Part shown: positions 1 to 9,311 of the stretch, one piece after another
Layout of the letters: each line of letters opens with the position of its first letter
Numbering within the stretch: the stretch's first letter is position 1
Source of the DNA: Aminobacter sp. J41
GTDB lineage: Bacteria > Pseudomonadota > Alphaproteobacteria > Rhizobiales > Rhizobiaceae
DNA length: 64,000 nt
Assembly: GCF_000526635.1 (NCBI RefSeq)
Contig: NZ_JAGL01000015.1
Coordinates: forward strand, 1-64,000
Reading direction: 5' to 3'
Notes under the pieces: generated by a model
Seen by the model: only the letters and a program-made list of their open reading frames with translations
Told to the model about the DNA's origin: nothing
Database searches by the model: none
Translations under genes and position numbers: made by a program

Positions 1-450
1 TGGGACGACGTGGAAGTCGCGCTGCGCACGGGCGACCTCGACGGCGTTGCCTGGTGCGGCTTCACCGAGACCTATGAAGTGGGTTGGGCGGACGTGTGCA
101 AGTACGCGCTGTCGAACTCGGTCACCGGCGCCTGGTTTGGCTCCTACTTCGTCAACACCGAGAGCTGGAACAAGGTGCCGCCGCACCTGCAGCAGCTCTA
201 TCGCACGACGATTGACCAGTCGCACTACTACCGCAACGTCTGGTACTGGGGCGGCGAGGCACAGCTGCGCGTCCACGGCGAGAAGCTGGAGCAGACCGAG
301 CTTCCGAAGGAAGAGTGGGCACAGATCGTCAAGGATGCCGAGAGCTTCTGGGACGAGATCGCGGGCGAATCCGAGCGCGCGCGCAAGGTCGTAAAGATCT
401 TCAAGAAGTACGCTGCCGACCAGGAAAAGGCCGGCTACCCGTACCGCTAA
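1..450 (+). CDS. TRAP transporter solute-binding protein (DctP type), C-terminal part
   Basis: The reading frame is open from the first base and stops at 448-450, so this is the C-terminal ~149 residues of a longer protein (the family is usually 330-370 residues). The sequence resembles the end of DctP-family periplasmic binding proteins: a stretch with a conserved GDLDGVAWCGFTE-like ligand-pocket region, the 'NTESWNKVPPHLQQLY' helix, and a long charged C-terminal helix ending near the stop. It would capture an organic acid in the periplasm and deliver it to membrane DctQ/DctM subunits, which must lie outside the window. The true start is not visible. Family assignment is fairly secure; the substrate is unknown. 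Confidence 0.8.
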   Translation, partial: WDDVEVALRTGDLDGVAWCGFTETYEVGWADVCKYALSNSVTGAWFGSYFVNTESWNKVPPHLQQLYRTTIDQSHYYRNVWYWGGEAQLRVHGEKLEQTELPKEEWAQIVKDAESFWDEIAGESERARKVVKIFKKYAADQEKAGYPYR

Positions 451-461
451 GAGATATCAGT

Positions 462-518
462 GCGGGAGCCTTCTCCCGCCCTGCTACTGTGTGCCTGCCG
501 GAAATGGCCCCGGCAGGC
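462..518 (+). terminator. Two hairpins after the TRAP binding-protein gene
   Basis: A 7-bp hairpin (GCGGGAG at 462-468, CTCCCGC at 473-479, 4-base loop) is followed by a 9-bp one (GCCTGCCGG at 493-501, CCGGCAGGC at 510-518). They lie between the stop at 450 and the convergent SDR gene. Neither is followed by a T-run, so they may slow or end transcription without being classic intrinsic terminators. Confidence 0.4.
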
Positions 519-621
519 CTATCCAGATCGGCGAGGGGTGCGCAGCCGCCCCTCGCGTCGTTTCGACAGATGTCGCCACAGATCGCGCTGATCCCTGACG
601 ACAACCCCGCAACACTTTCAG

Positions 622-1380
622 TCAGATCGCCTGGCCGCCGGAGACCTCGATGCGCTGGGCGTTGACCCAGCGGTTGTCCTCCGAAAGCAGCGAAGCGATC
701 ATCGGGCCGATGTCATCTGGAACGCCGGGGCGGCCGAGGGCGGTGAGTTCGGCGATGTGGCGGGCGACGTCCGGATTGTCGCGGACGATGCCGCCGGAAA
801 AGTCGGTCTGGATGGCGCCGGGTGCGACGACGTTCACCGCAATGCGGCGGGGCCCGAGTTCCTTCGCCATGTAGCGCGTCATCACCTCTACCGCCCCCTT
901 CATCGACGCGTAGACGATACGGCCCGGGTTGATGATGCGCGTCAGCCCTGACGAGATGTTCACGATCCGCCCGCCGTCGGCGATCAGGGGCAGCAACGTC
1001 TGCGTGAGGAAGAACGGCCCCTTGACGTGCACGCGGTAGGCGGCGTCGAAGTCATCCTCCGTCGCCTCATCGATCAGGCCGCTGTGCGACGTGCCAGCCA
1101 TGTTGACGAGATAGTCGAAGCTATCCGCGTCCCATCCGCCGAGCACGCGCCTGACTTCCTGCGCGAAGACGGGGAACGCTTTCGTGTCGCTGGTGTCGAG
1201 CGGCAAGGTGGCGGCCCGGACGCCCTTCTTTCGGATATTTGCGACGACTTCGTCGGCTGCGGCCTGGTTGCTGTGGTAGGTAAGGATCAACGAGACGCCG
1301 CGACGCGCCAGCGCTTCTACGGTCGAGCGGCCAAGTCCGCGGCTGCCGCCGGTGACAAGAGCGATGCGGGATTGAGACAT
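622..1380 (-). CDS. SDR-family NAD(P)-dependent oxidoreductase
   Basis: 252 residues, the usual length of classical short-chain dehydrogenases/reductases. The cofactor-binding glycine motif TGGSRGLG is at residues 10-17, the NMAG motif at 93-96, the catalytic Ser near 144, and the catalytic Tyr157 and Lys161 in YASMK. It is closest in style to 3-oxoacyl-ACP-reductase-like (FabG-like) enzymes, but such sequences act on many alcohols and ketones, so the substrate is unknown. The ATG at 1380 is preceded by AGGAGG with good spacing. It is divergent from a LysR gene starting at 1481, a common arrangement in which the regulator controls the enzyme gene. Confidence 0.88.
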   Translation of the reverse strand: MSQSRIALVTGGSRGLGRSTVEALARRGVSLILTYHSNQAAADEVVANIRKKGVRAATLPLDTSDTKAFPVFAQEVRRVLGGWDADSFDYLVNMAGTSHSGLIDEATEDDFDAAYRVHVKGPFFLTQTLLPLIADGGRIVNISSGLTRIINPGRIVYASMKGAVEVMTRYMAKELGPRRIAVNVVAPGAIQTDFSGGIVRDNPDVARHIAELTALGRPGVPDDIGPMIASLLSEDNRWVNAQRIEVSGGQAI

Positions 1381-1435
1381 AAAAACCTCCTGTTCGTGAG
1401 GTCCCCAATCTGGGCGTTACGTGCCGCCATGATTA

Positions 1436-1451
1436 GACCGTGTTTTCGGTC
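1436..1451. promoter_or_regulatory. Dyad in the SDR/LysR divergent region
   Basis: GACCG (1436-1440) and CGGTC (1447-1451) form an inverted repeat with a 6-base spacer between the divergent SDR and LysR genes. It could be part of a LysR binding site. The arms are short, so this is weak evidence. Confidence 0.25.
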
Positions 1452-1480
1452 AGCATTGTTTGGCAGGGTGGAACAATCGC

Positions 1481-2398
1481 ATGGACAGGCTGGCAACGCT
1501 CAATCTCTTCGTCCGCATCGTCGAGCGCGGCAGCTTCAGTGCCGCGGCGGCGGACTGCGGCGTGTCGCGTCCCGTCGCGACGGCGGCCATCAAGGCGCTG
1601 GAAGAGCGGCTGGGCGCGCGGCTCCTGCAGCGCACCACCCGCCATGTCCAGCCGACGGCCGAGGGCGAAACTTATTACCGCCGCTGCGTTGCAATCCTCG
1701 CCGAACTCGAGGACGCCGACCGCAGCGCCGGCGGCGCGATCTCCGGGGTGGTGCGCGTCGACGTTGCTGGTCACCTGGCCCGCTCGATCCTGCTTCCCGA
1801 ACTGCCGGCGTTCCTTGCCCGGCATCCCGGGCTCAGCGTCCACGTCGGCGAAGGCGAGCGTTTCGTCGACCTCGTTCGTGAGGGCGTGGATTGCGTCGTG
1901 CGCGCAGGCGAACTCGCAGACAGCGACATGATCGTGCGGCGGCTTGGGCTGATGGAGGAGGTGACGGTGGCGAGCCCGGCCTATCTTGCTTCGCATGGCA
2001 CGCCCCGCACACCCGACGATCTCGAAGGGCATCAGATGATCGCCTTTGTTTCGTCGCGTACGGGCCAGCCGCTGCCGCTTGAATTCACCCGCGACGGCGA
2101 GGTGATCGAGGTGATGCTGCCAGCGCGTGTGCTGGTAAGTGGCGCCGACACCAATGCCGCCGCCGCGCTGCATGGTCTCGGCCTTGCCCAGGCGCCGCGC
2201 TATCGTTTCGCCGAGGATCTCGCCAGCGGTGCGCTGGCGGAAGTGTTGCCCGACTTTCCGCCGACGCCAACGCCCGTTTCGGTGCTCTATCCGAGCAACC
2301 GGCAGCTGTCGCCGCGCGTCCGGGTGTTCATCGACTGGCTGGCTGAAACGATCAGCCCGAAGCTCGACATGGGCCGCAGGGGCAAGAAGCAGGCCTAG
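1481..2398 (+). CDS. LysR-family transcriptional regulator
   Basis: 305 residues from the ATG at 1481; a TTG at 1460 would add seven residues, but the ATG begins the conserved MDRLATLNLFV start of the helix-turn-helix domain and has an AGGGTGG upstream. Residues ~1-60 form the winged HTH (NLFVRIVERGSFSAAAADCGVSRP). The remainder is the LysR effector-binding domain. It is divergent from the SDR gene, which it probably regulates in response to a small-molecule effector. Its stop overlaps by four bases the stop of the convergent sulfatase-like gene. Confidence 0.9.
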   Translation: MDRLATLNLFVRIVERGSFSAAAADCGVSRPVATAAIKALEERLGARLLQRTTRHVQPTAEGETYYRRCVAILAELEDADRSAGGAISGVVRVDVAGHLARSILLPELPAFLARHPGLSVHVGEGERFVDLVREGVDCVVRAGELADSDMIVRRLGLMEEVTVASPAYLASHGTPRTPDDLEGHQMIAFVSSRTGQPLPLEFTRDGEVIEVMLPARVLVSGADTNAAAALHGLGLAQAPRYRFAEDLASGALAEVLPDFPPTPTPVSVLYPSNRQLSPRVRVFIDWLAETISPKLDMGRRGKKQA

Positions 2399-3978
2399 TC
2401 GAGCGCGCGCACCCGGCCGGTCACGTCGTGGAACTCGTAGAGGTGATCGTCATCGGGCACGACGAAGGTCCTGTCCGGAAGCCGCTCGAATTTGGTGCCG
2501 AACAGCGCATTGAACAGGATGCGGTAGGTGTTCACCGGCGTGAGGTGCTCGTCGATCTCATCGGCGCCCGGAATGCTGTAGGCGCTCAATATCCCGGTCT
2601 TGATCCGCAGGATCGGGTCGGGCTGGTCCTGCCAGGCAACGTTCGGCTCGCGCGCCGGAAACGGGCCTTCGTCCGACTGGATGATGATTGCAGCCGGGTT
2701 CTGCCGGTCTGCCTGCAGGGCTGGTACCAGTTCCCGGATAATGCGCCCGGCATATTCCACCTGCTCAAGATAGCCCTTTTCGAGCCCGCGCCGTCCGGAC
2801 TGCTCCATCGTCAGGCACTCGCCCTCGGGGGAAAAATTGTACGGCCCGTGCGGAACGAGGAAATGGGCGAAAACGTAGACCGGCTGATCCTGCTCGCCGA
2901 TCGCCTTGATCTCTTCGATCTGCGCTTTCACCCGGTAGCACTGGGCGTTATCCCAGTCGAGGAGGCTGGTTTCCGGCGCGTCAGGCAAAAGGTGCAGAAG
3001 CGGCCGCAACACCGTACGGCGCAGGTAAAGCATGTCGAACTCGTTGAGGCCGTGTGGCCGGTTTTCGTCCGCAAGCCGGTTGTGAAACGTTCCCGTCCAC
3101 CATGAGCCGAACTGGATGAAGCGGTAGCCGCGCGCCTTGAGAAAGCGCCCCGCCCGGTGGTCCGCGAGCATGGACAACACCGGCTGCCAGTTGCTGCTGC
3201 CAGCAAGGTCCGGCTTCCCGTCGAACAGGTCGAGGTAGTCCATGTAGAAGGTCGAGGCGAGCGAATGGGCGGTGCGGTGATAGTTCGAGTGCGCATCGCG
3301 CAGTACCCGAAAGCCGCGGTCCTCCAGGAAGGCGACCAGCGGGCTGTCGTCGTAACCATAATATTCGGCGAGCGTGGTCGGCGAGGCGTAGCGATCGAAG
3401 ACAAAGTGGTAGATGTCGGGCGGCCGATCGCCCTGCTGCTGCGCAGGGTCAGCCGGAGGCAGTGCCTCGGCCGCCTGATAGGGGTCGTAGATGGCACGCG
3501 AAGCCCCGTTGCGCCATTCAAACGCCGCGGCCTGCAGGCCGGGCGTCGCCACCATCACCGCCGCGAGGCAGTTCAGGATGACGGCGAGAATGCGCACGAC
3601 GGAGTGGGGCAGCCTTGCCGCGACGAAGGTGAGCACCACCAGTGCGGCGAGCGCGAGGGGCAGTGAGCGCACCATCTCGAATCCGCCCTCGACTAGATCG
3701 TTGAGAGCGCCAAACACCGCGGCGTAGAACAGGCTGCCGACCACCCAGATGCTGGCGATCAGCCCCGCCCGTGCGCCGTCCCGCCAGATCATAAACGCGA
3801 GCGCATAGACTGCTGCTGCGAAGACAAGCGCACCAAGGAGCGCTCCGACGACATGCATCGGCGACACCTGGTTGAGATTGCTCGCCATCAGCGCGAGCAC
3901 CGAGGCTACGGCGAAGAGAAAAGGGTGTAGCGGCCAAGTGAGGATCGGGTTCGGAGCGCGGGACACCTCGGCGTTCAT
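2395..3978 (-). CDS. Membrane-anchored sulfatase-like hydrolase/transferase
   Basis: 527 residues. The first ~150 residues contain four or five hydrophobic membrane segments; the rest should face the periplasm and has an alkaline-phosphatase/sulfatase fold signature: DIYHFVFDRYASPTT as the first metal/nucleophile region, FAHFLVPHGPYNF, and IIIQSDEGPFP as a later metal-binding region. The sulfatase CxPSR motif is absent; the SPTT sequence suggests a Ser/Thr nucleophile, as in phospho-head-group transferases. A role in modifying surface glycans or lipids is inferred, not shown. The start at 3978 is the first ATG before the first membrane segment. Separated by 164 bases from the next upstream gene. 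Confidence 0.7.
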   Translation of the reverse strand: MNAEVSRAPNPILTWPLHPFLFAVASVLALMASNLNQVSPMHVVGALLGALVFAAAVYALAFMIWRDGARAGLIASIWVVGSLFYAAVFGALNDLVEGGFEMVRSLPLALAALVVLTFVAARLPHSVVRILAVILNCLAAVMVATPGLQAAAFEWRNGASRAIYDPYQAAEALPPADPAQQQGDRPPDIYHFVFDRYASPTTLAEYYGYDDSPLVAFLEDRGFRVLRDAHSNYHRTAHSLASTFYMDYLDLFDGKPDLAGSSNWQPVLSMLADHRAGRFLKARGYRFIQFGSWWTGTFHNRLADENRPHGLNEFDMLYLRRTVLRPLLHLLPDAPETSLLDWDNAQCYRVKAQIEEIKAIGEQDQPVYVFAHFLVPHGPYNFSPEGECLTMEQSGRRGLEKGYLEQVEYAGRIIRELVPALQADRQNPAAIIIQSDEGPFPAREPNVAWQDQPDPILRIKTGILSAYSIPGADEIDEHLTPVNTYRILFNALFGTKFERLPDRTFVVPDDDHLYEFHDVTGRVRALD

Positions 3979-4142
3979 GGCCGGATCAGCCTGTCGTCGC
4001 CAGCCGACAAGTGCATTTCCGGTCGAGTGGAGTCCTTATCGCGCATTCGTCACCGCTGCTTGTCCCGTACCCGGGTTCTCACAGGATACCAAAATGTATG
4101 TAGGAGAAGATGGGAAGTCGGCAACACTAGCAAAGCAAGCTT

Positions 4143-4448
4143 CTAAAGCTTCCGGCAGGATGTGGCCCTGATCAGGATCTCGTCCTGGTCGAACTGCTTT
4201 TCGAGGTGCCGGCGGTAGTTGCGCCACCATGCTTCGTCGAGTTCCTCGACCATCACCTCGACGATGATGATTTGGTCCTTCTCGATCGTCTCGCCCGGCT
4301 TCCACAGTCCGAGGGCGGGAGAGCGGGTGAAGGCGGTCGCGCCGCCGAATTTTTCGGCAAGGCGCGTAACCAGACCTTCAAGCTCGCGACGGCCGACGCG
4401 GCGGCCGTCGCCAGTTTCCAACGGCAGGAAGACTTCGACAACGTACAC
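4143..4448 (-). CDS. Small conserved-type hypothetical protein
   Basis: 101 residues from a GTG start at 4448, supported by a GGAGGGG ribosome-binding site 6-7 bases upstream. Third-codon positions are GC-rich as in neighbouring real genes. The protein is soluble and acidic, with no membrane segment or signal. It has a short beta-alpha layout (YVVEVFLPLE at the start, IIIVEVMVEELDEAWW in the middle) reminiscent of small ferredoxin-like-fold domains, but I do not recognise the family and assign no function. It lies between the sulfatase-like gene and the TerC-like gene, all on the minus strand. Confidence 0.65.
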   Translation of the reverse strand: MYVVEVFLPLETGDGRRVGRRELEGLVTRLAEKFGGATAFTRSPALGLWKPGETIEKDQIIIVEVMVEELDEAWWRNYRRHLEKQFDQDEILIRATSCRKL

Positions 4449-4549
4449 TGGTTACCCCTCCGCCTGATCGCGGTTTGACCTGATGAAAATGCAGATCTGG
4501 TGGGCAAGTTCCTGCGCAGGGGCGTCCCAACCGGGACACCCCTGCATGC

Positions 4550-5554
4550 TTATCGTTCCGACCCGCTTGTTGTGGGCAGGGTTTCCTCTTCGCCCGTCGT
4601 CTTCCAGAGCGAATAGACGACGCCTGCGGCAATCAGCGCCAGCGTGACGCCGAGGCTCAGGAGCGGCGGGAACTTGCCGCCTCCGAGCGCAAAGTCTGCA
4701 ACGAAGATTTTCGTGCCGATGAAGACCAGCACCGCAGCCAGCGCATATTTGAGGTAGTGGAACCGGTGCACCATCGCCGCCAGCGCGAAGTAGAGCGCGC
4801 GCAGGCCGAGGATCGCCATGATGTTCGACGTGTAGACGATGAAGGTGTCGGTGGTGATCGCGAAGATCGCCGGCACGCTGTCGACGGCGAAGACGAGGTC
4901 GGCAATGTTGATCACCACCAGCGCCAGGAACAGGGGCGTTGCGGCGAGCACAAATTTTCCGGTCTTTGCATCGAGTGTCCGGACAAAGAACTTCTCGCCA
5001 TGCGGGGTGTGGGTCACCGGCATGTGGCGCGAGATGAACCGCACCGCCGGATTGTTGGCGACGTCAATTGGCTCGTCTCCGGTGAAGAACATCTTGATGC
5101 CGGTGAAAATCAGGAAGGCGGCAAAGAGATAGAGGACCCAGTAGAACTCGTTCACGAGCGCTGCGCCGCCGGCGATCATGATGCCGCGCAGGACGATCAC
5201 GGCCATGATGCCCCAGAGGAGCGCCCGGTATTGAAATTTTCGCGGTATGGCGAAATAGGAAAAGATCAGGCTGATGACGAAGACGTTGTCGATCGATAGC
5301 GCCTTCTCGATGAAATAGCCGGTCAGGTACTGCATGCCGGGTTCAGACCCGCGCGCATACCAGATCCACCCGCCGAACATGAGCGCGATGGCGATGTAGA
5401 AGACGGACAGCTTCAGGCTTTCCGCGATGCCCATTTCGCGGTCCTCCTTGTGGAGGATGCCAAGGTCGAATGCGGTGAGTGAAATGACGAGGCCAAGGAA
5501 GGCCAGCCAGAACCATGCCGGAGTTCCCAGCCAGTCAGTAAACAGAAGTTCCAC
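4550..5554 (-). CDS. TerC-family integral membrane protein
   Basis: 334 residues from a GTG at 5554. This start is preferred over an upstream in-frame one at 5653 because GAGGAG lies just upstream, the residue run begins directly with the first membrane segment, and the upstream extension would run through a palindrome. About eight or nine hydrophobic segments are visible, with the TerC hallmarks SIDNVFVISLIF (~residues 85-96) and ADLVFAVDSVPAIFAIT. Members of this family (Alx, MeeF/MeeY and relatives) are linked to manganese export and metal or tellurite resistance. The exact ion here cannot be read from sequence. Confidence 0.9.
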   Translation of the reverse strand: MELLFTDWLGTPAWFWLAFLGLVISLTAFDLGILHKEDREMGIAESLKLSVFYIAIALMFGGWIWYARGSEPGMQYLTGYFIEKALSIDNVFVISLIFSYFAIPRKFQYRALLWGIMAVIVLRGIMIAGGAALVNEFYWVLYLFAAFLIFTGIKMFFTGDEPIDVANNPAVRFISRHMPVTHTPHGEKFFVRTLDAKTGKFVLAATPLFLALVVINIADLVFAVDSVPAIFAITTDTFIVYTSNIMAILGLRALYFALAAMVHRFHYLKYALAAVLVFIGTKIFVADFALGGGKFPPLLSLGVTLALIAAGVVYSLWKTTGEEETLPTTSGSER

Positions 5555-5866
5555 GGGATTGCTCCTCTCGAATGATGTGCTCGATCGGAACGTCCTGGAA
5601 TTTGCGGGGGAGCGGACCACCGCGGCATCGGAACATTCCGATGCGGCCGACATGACGGAAGACTATGCTCCCGACAGAGGGGCCCGGTCCGCGCAGGTCA
5701 GATGGGGTGGGAATACGGAGTTTTCAATGGTCCTTACGGCAGTTTTTTGCAGTTGATCGCTAAATGCGGCCAAAGACATGGCTCGCGTGGGTTGCTGCCC
5801 TAGCGTCATTCCGGCTACAGTGTTGCGTCGGTTCTGGCCGACTCTCAGTCGAAGGCCCTCCAGAGC
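5555..5866. other. 312-base intergenic region between terC-like gene and marR
   Basis: Divergent promoter region with no convincing gene. It contains a near-perfect 20-bp palindrome (listed separately) close to the TerC-like gene. I did not recognise a manganese riboswitch (yybP-ykoY type), although members of this family are often controlled by one. Confidence 0.5.
5625..5644. promoter_or_regulatory. 20-bp palindrome upstream of the TerC-like gene
   Basis: GCATCGGAACATTCCGATGC is an inverted repeat with 9-bp arms around a central CA. It lies 71-90 bases upstream of the TerC-like start and ~220 bases upstream of marR. It could be an operator for a dimeric regulator (perhaps the neighbouring MarR or a metal sensor) or a tight RNA hairpin in the leader. 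Confidence 0.4.
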
Positions 5867-6358
5867 ATGAAATATCCATACCGGGATACGGTCCCTTACT
5901 GCATCACCCAGATTTCGACGGTGTTTAACGAGGTGGTTTCAAACCGTCTCGGTGAATACGGCATATCGATCCCGAGCTACCGGGCCCTCGTGGTCCTGCA
6001 GGACGGTGTCGTGCGCACGCTGAAGGAACTGGCGCAGATCATTTCCGTCGAACAGTCGACGCTGTCGCGCCAGCTCGGAGCGATGGTCAAGGAAGGCCTC
6101 GTCACTCGTACCCGCCCCGAGGACAACGGGCGCATCGTGCGCATCGAGATCACAGATCGCGGACGGCAGGTAATCGAAAAGCTGATTCCCGCGATCCAGA
6201 ACCTCGAGGAAGTCATGCTTGAGGGGATCAGGCAGGGCGGCATCGCCGACCTCAAGTCCAATCTCAAGCAGATCGCCCAGAATCTGCAGAAGTTGCGCGA
6301 TACCGAGCGCAAGGTCGCGCCTGCCGAACTGCGCGAGCCAGAGCCCGCGCTCGACTAG
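5867..6358 (+). CDS. MarR-family transcriptional regulator
   Basis: 163 residues, typical for MarR dimers. The winged HTH spans ~residues 30-105 with LKELAQIISVEQSTLSRQLGAMVKEGLV as the recognition helices and RPEDNGRIVRIEITDRG as the wing. N- and C-terminal helices form the dimer interface. It is divergent from the TerC-like gene across 312 bases. Whether it controls that gene or itself is unknown; MarR proteins usually respond to phenolic or oxidant signals. Confidence 0.88.
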   Translation: MKYPYRDTVPYCITQISTVFNEVVSNRLGEYGISIPSYRALVVLQDGVVRTLKELAQIISVEQSTLSRQLGAMVKEGLVTRTRPEDNGRIVRIEITDRGRQVIEKLIPAIQNLEEVMLEGIRQGGIADLKSNLKQIAQNLQKLRDTERKVAPAELREPEPALD

Positions 6359-6753
6359 AACAGGAAGTCGTCAGGCGGTCGAGCGTGGCGATAAGGCGAC
6401 CTATCACCTCCATCGTCGACATCAGCGCCTCGGCTCCGGCGGGAAACCGCTCCTCGAGATGCTGGGTGCGCAGTATTCAGTCTGCCGGCCAGCCCGCGCT
6501 GTATCGCGGAGAGATCGACCGGCATGTCCGCTGCAAGTGCAACTGACATGATCACGCGCTTAGCTTGTGGCTCGGCGTTGATGATGGGCGACCTGCTCGA
6601 GCGGGATGATGCGGTCGACGCAGCCGCGAAACGCGGGAGGTCTGAAGAGCGAGCCTAATATCGGATGGAAACGCCCGATATAGCAGCTCCCGGCACGAAA
6701 GCGCCATGCAACCAACTTTGGCAGCGCGCGTTTGATCGCAGCTGCGGAGAGGG
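6359..6753. other. 395-base gap with a possible broken small reading frame
   Basis: No intact gene is supported. On the minus strand a 66-residue frame (6355-6555) starts plausibly (DLSAIQRGLAGRLNTA), and after a one-base shift near 6460 it would continue with a helical, coding-looking stretch (HLEERFPAGAEALMSTMEV). This may be a decayed small gene, but it runs antisense into marR and is uncertain. Nothing recognisable was seen from 6560 to 6753. Confidence 0.3.
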
Positions 6754-9242
6754 TTGTGGGGCCATCAATTGAACGACAAGCTGGCAGACATCTTCCCGGG
6801 GACGAGCGTGATGGCAGAAACCATGCGCGCACGGGGATGGGTGGACACGCCTCTTGGGCCACCACAGCAGTGGCCAGATGCGCTGAAGATTCCCCTGCGC
6901 ATGCTGCTCACCTCACGTTTCGAGATGTGGCTCGGCTGGGGCCCTGACCTCCGGTTCTTCTACAACGACGCCTATATTCCGACGCTCGGGATCAAGCATC
7001 CGGACGCGCTCGGCAAACCGTTTCGTGAGGTCTGGTCCGAGGTCTATGAGGACGTTGCCGACCAGGTCGAGCGTGTGCGCTCGGGCGAGGCCACCTGGAA
7101 CAAGGCGCTGCTTCTGTTGCTGGAACGCAGCGGCTACCCGGAGGAGACCTACCACAGCTTTTCCTACAGCCCGCTGTTCCTGCCCAACGGTGAGGTTGGC
7201 GGCCTGCTTTGTGTGGTCACGGAAGAGACGGCTCGGGTGATCAGCGAGCGGCGGCTGGAGACGCTGCGGCATCTTGGAACGTCGCTTGCCACCGCAACGG
7301 ACAAGGCCGCGATCAAAAGCGCGGTGAATTCGGTTTTTGCCGCCAACCAGTGCGACTTTCCGTTCGTTGCCCTTCATCTTGCGGGCGACGAGCAGCCCGA
7401 TGATTGGGAAAAGATCTTCCCCGACGCGGCCGGTCGATCCATGGATTCGTTCAGCCAGTCTGGCGAGGTGGTGCAGCTGATGCCCGATATCGACTGGCCC
7501 TGTGGTGCCTGGGACCGGCCGCCTTCAAAGGCGGTCGCGATTGCCGTACCAGGTCTTGGCGAGGGTGCCGTTGCTGGTTTGCTGGTGCTCGCGCTTAATC
7601 CCTATCGCGTCGAGGATGAGGATATCCTCAATGTCGTTCAGCTGATTGCCGGGCAGATTGGCAGTGCGCTTGCCAATGTCGTCGCGCTCGACAACGAGCG
7701 CCGCCGCGCCGACCGTCTCTGGAGCGTATCGCGCGACCTGATGCTGGTCATCGATGCCAAGGGCATTTTCCGATCCGTGAGCCCGTCATGGACCCGGATC
7801 CTCGGCCACCCGGTGGAGGAGGTCGTGGGCCAGCATTTCAGTGGCTTCATGCACCCTGAAGAGGTCGAAGAGAGCGAGGCAGCGCTGCGGCATGCGCTGC
7901 ACGATCAGGAGCTTAGTAATTACGCGAACCGGCTGCGCGCGATCGATGGCAGCTATCACCTCATCGAGTGGCACACGACGATGGAGGATGGACTCGTCTA
8001 CGCCTATGGCCGTGACGTGACCGAGCGCGACGAAGCCCAGCGCCAGCTTGAGCGCGCGCGCGACGCGCTGTTCCAGAGCCAGAAGATGGAGGCGATCGGT
8101 CAGCTCACGGGCGGCGTGGCGCACGACTTCAACAACCTGCTGATGGCGATCATGAGCAGCCTTGATTTGTTGCGCAAGCGCCTGCCGCCTGATCCGCTGG
8201 CGCAGCGGCTGCTCGTCAATGCGGTGGAGGGCGCACAGCGCGGGGCGACGCTGACCCAGCGCATGCTCGCCTTCGCGCGCCGCCAGGAGCTTCATCTCGA
8301 TAGCGTTGATGTTGCCCAGCTGCTTGCCGGGATGAATGACCTCGTGCAGCGGTCGATCGGTCCGGAATGGCCGATCACGACGAACTTCCCGCTGCGGCTG
8401 CCCGCCGTACGCGCCGATGCGAACCAGCTGGAGATGGCGCTGCTTAACCTGATCGTGAACGCGCGTGACGCGTCCCCTCTGGGGGGCTCGATTGTCATTC
8501 TCGCAAGCGCAGAGACGATTGCTGGCAGTTCAGGAAGTGGTCTTCAGCCGGGCAACTATGTCCGCATCGTGGTGCGCGACCAGGGGACCGGCATGGACCG
8601 CGAAACGATGCGGAGGGCTACTGAGCCGTTCTTCACCACCAAGGGTGTTGGCAAGGGGACCGGCCTCGGCCTCCCCATGGTGCACGGCATGGCGCAGCAG
8701 CTTGGCGGCACATTTGAACTCGTCAGCGAGATGGGCAAGGGAACCAGCGCCATACTCTGGCTGCCGGCGGTTGAACACCACATGGTGCCGCTGCAAGCCG
8801 CTCCTGCAGAGGAGACGCCGGCCGTGAGCGAATGCCGACTGACGGTCCTCGCGGTGGACGACGACGCGCTCGTCCTGATGAACACCGCCGCACTCCTGGA
8901 AGACCTCGGGCATGAGGTCATCGAAGCGATGTCGGGTGCCGAGGCGCTGGAGAAGTTCAGGGAGCGGCCGGACATCGACCTCGTGATGACCGATCAGGCC
9001 ATGCCCAACATGACAGGCATCCAGCTGGTCACGGCCCTCGAAAATTACGGCCCGGCGTCCCCGTCATCATCGCCAGCGGCTACGGGGAGGGCCTTGAAGT
9101 ACCCGGGCGCGACGTCGAGCGCCTCGGCAAGCCTTTTGACCAGCGCAAGCTTGCGGAAGTCATTGCGAGGGTGATGGAGCGGGCGGACAACAAGAAGACC
9201 GAGGCTGTCCTTGCCGAGCATCCTCAGTCGGACATCCGTTAG
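6754..9242 (+). pseudogene. Hybrid sensor histidine kinase with a frameshift in the receiver domain
   Basis: As sequenced, the frame from 6754 (TTG) ends at 9174 after 806 residues. It contains a PAS-like sensor (~1-160), a GAF-like region (~165-310), a second PAS (~325-430), a HisKA domain with the phospho-accepting His457 in GGVAHDFNNLL, and an HATPase domain with the N box LNLIVNARDAS and G boxes DQGTGM and GKGTGLGLP. A receiver domain follows, with its acidic VDDD motif and phospho-acceptor Asp747. Near 9045-9050 the frame is lost; restoring one base gives GVPVIIASGYGEGLE and then LGKPFDQRKLAEV, the normal receiver end with its conserved lysine, terminating at 9242. Real mutation or sequencing error cannot be told apart. 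The start is uncertain: TTG 6769 and ATG 6811 are alternatives. Confidence 0.82.
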
Positions 9243-9311
9243 ATCCCCACCCTCCTCGTCAAAGATCGTTTCCTTGGCAACGGCTGGCTAGGATGGCCCG
9301 TGGCTTCTCGG

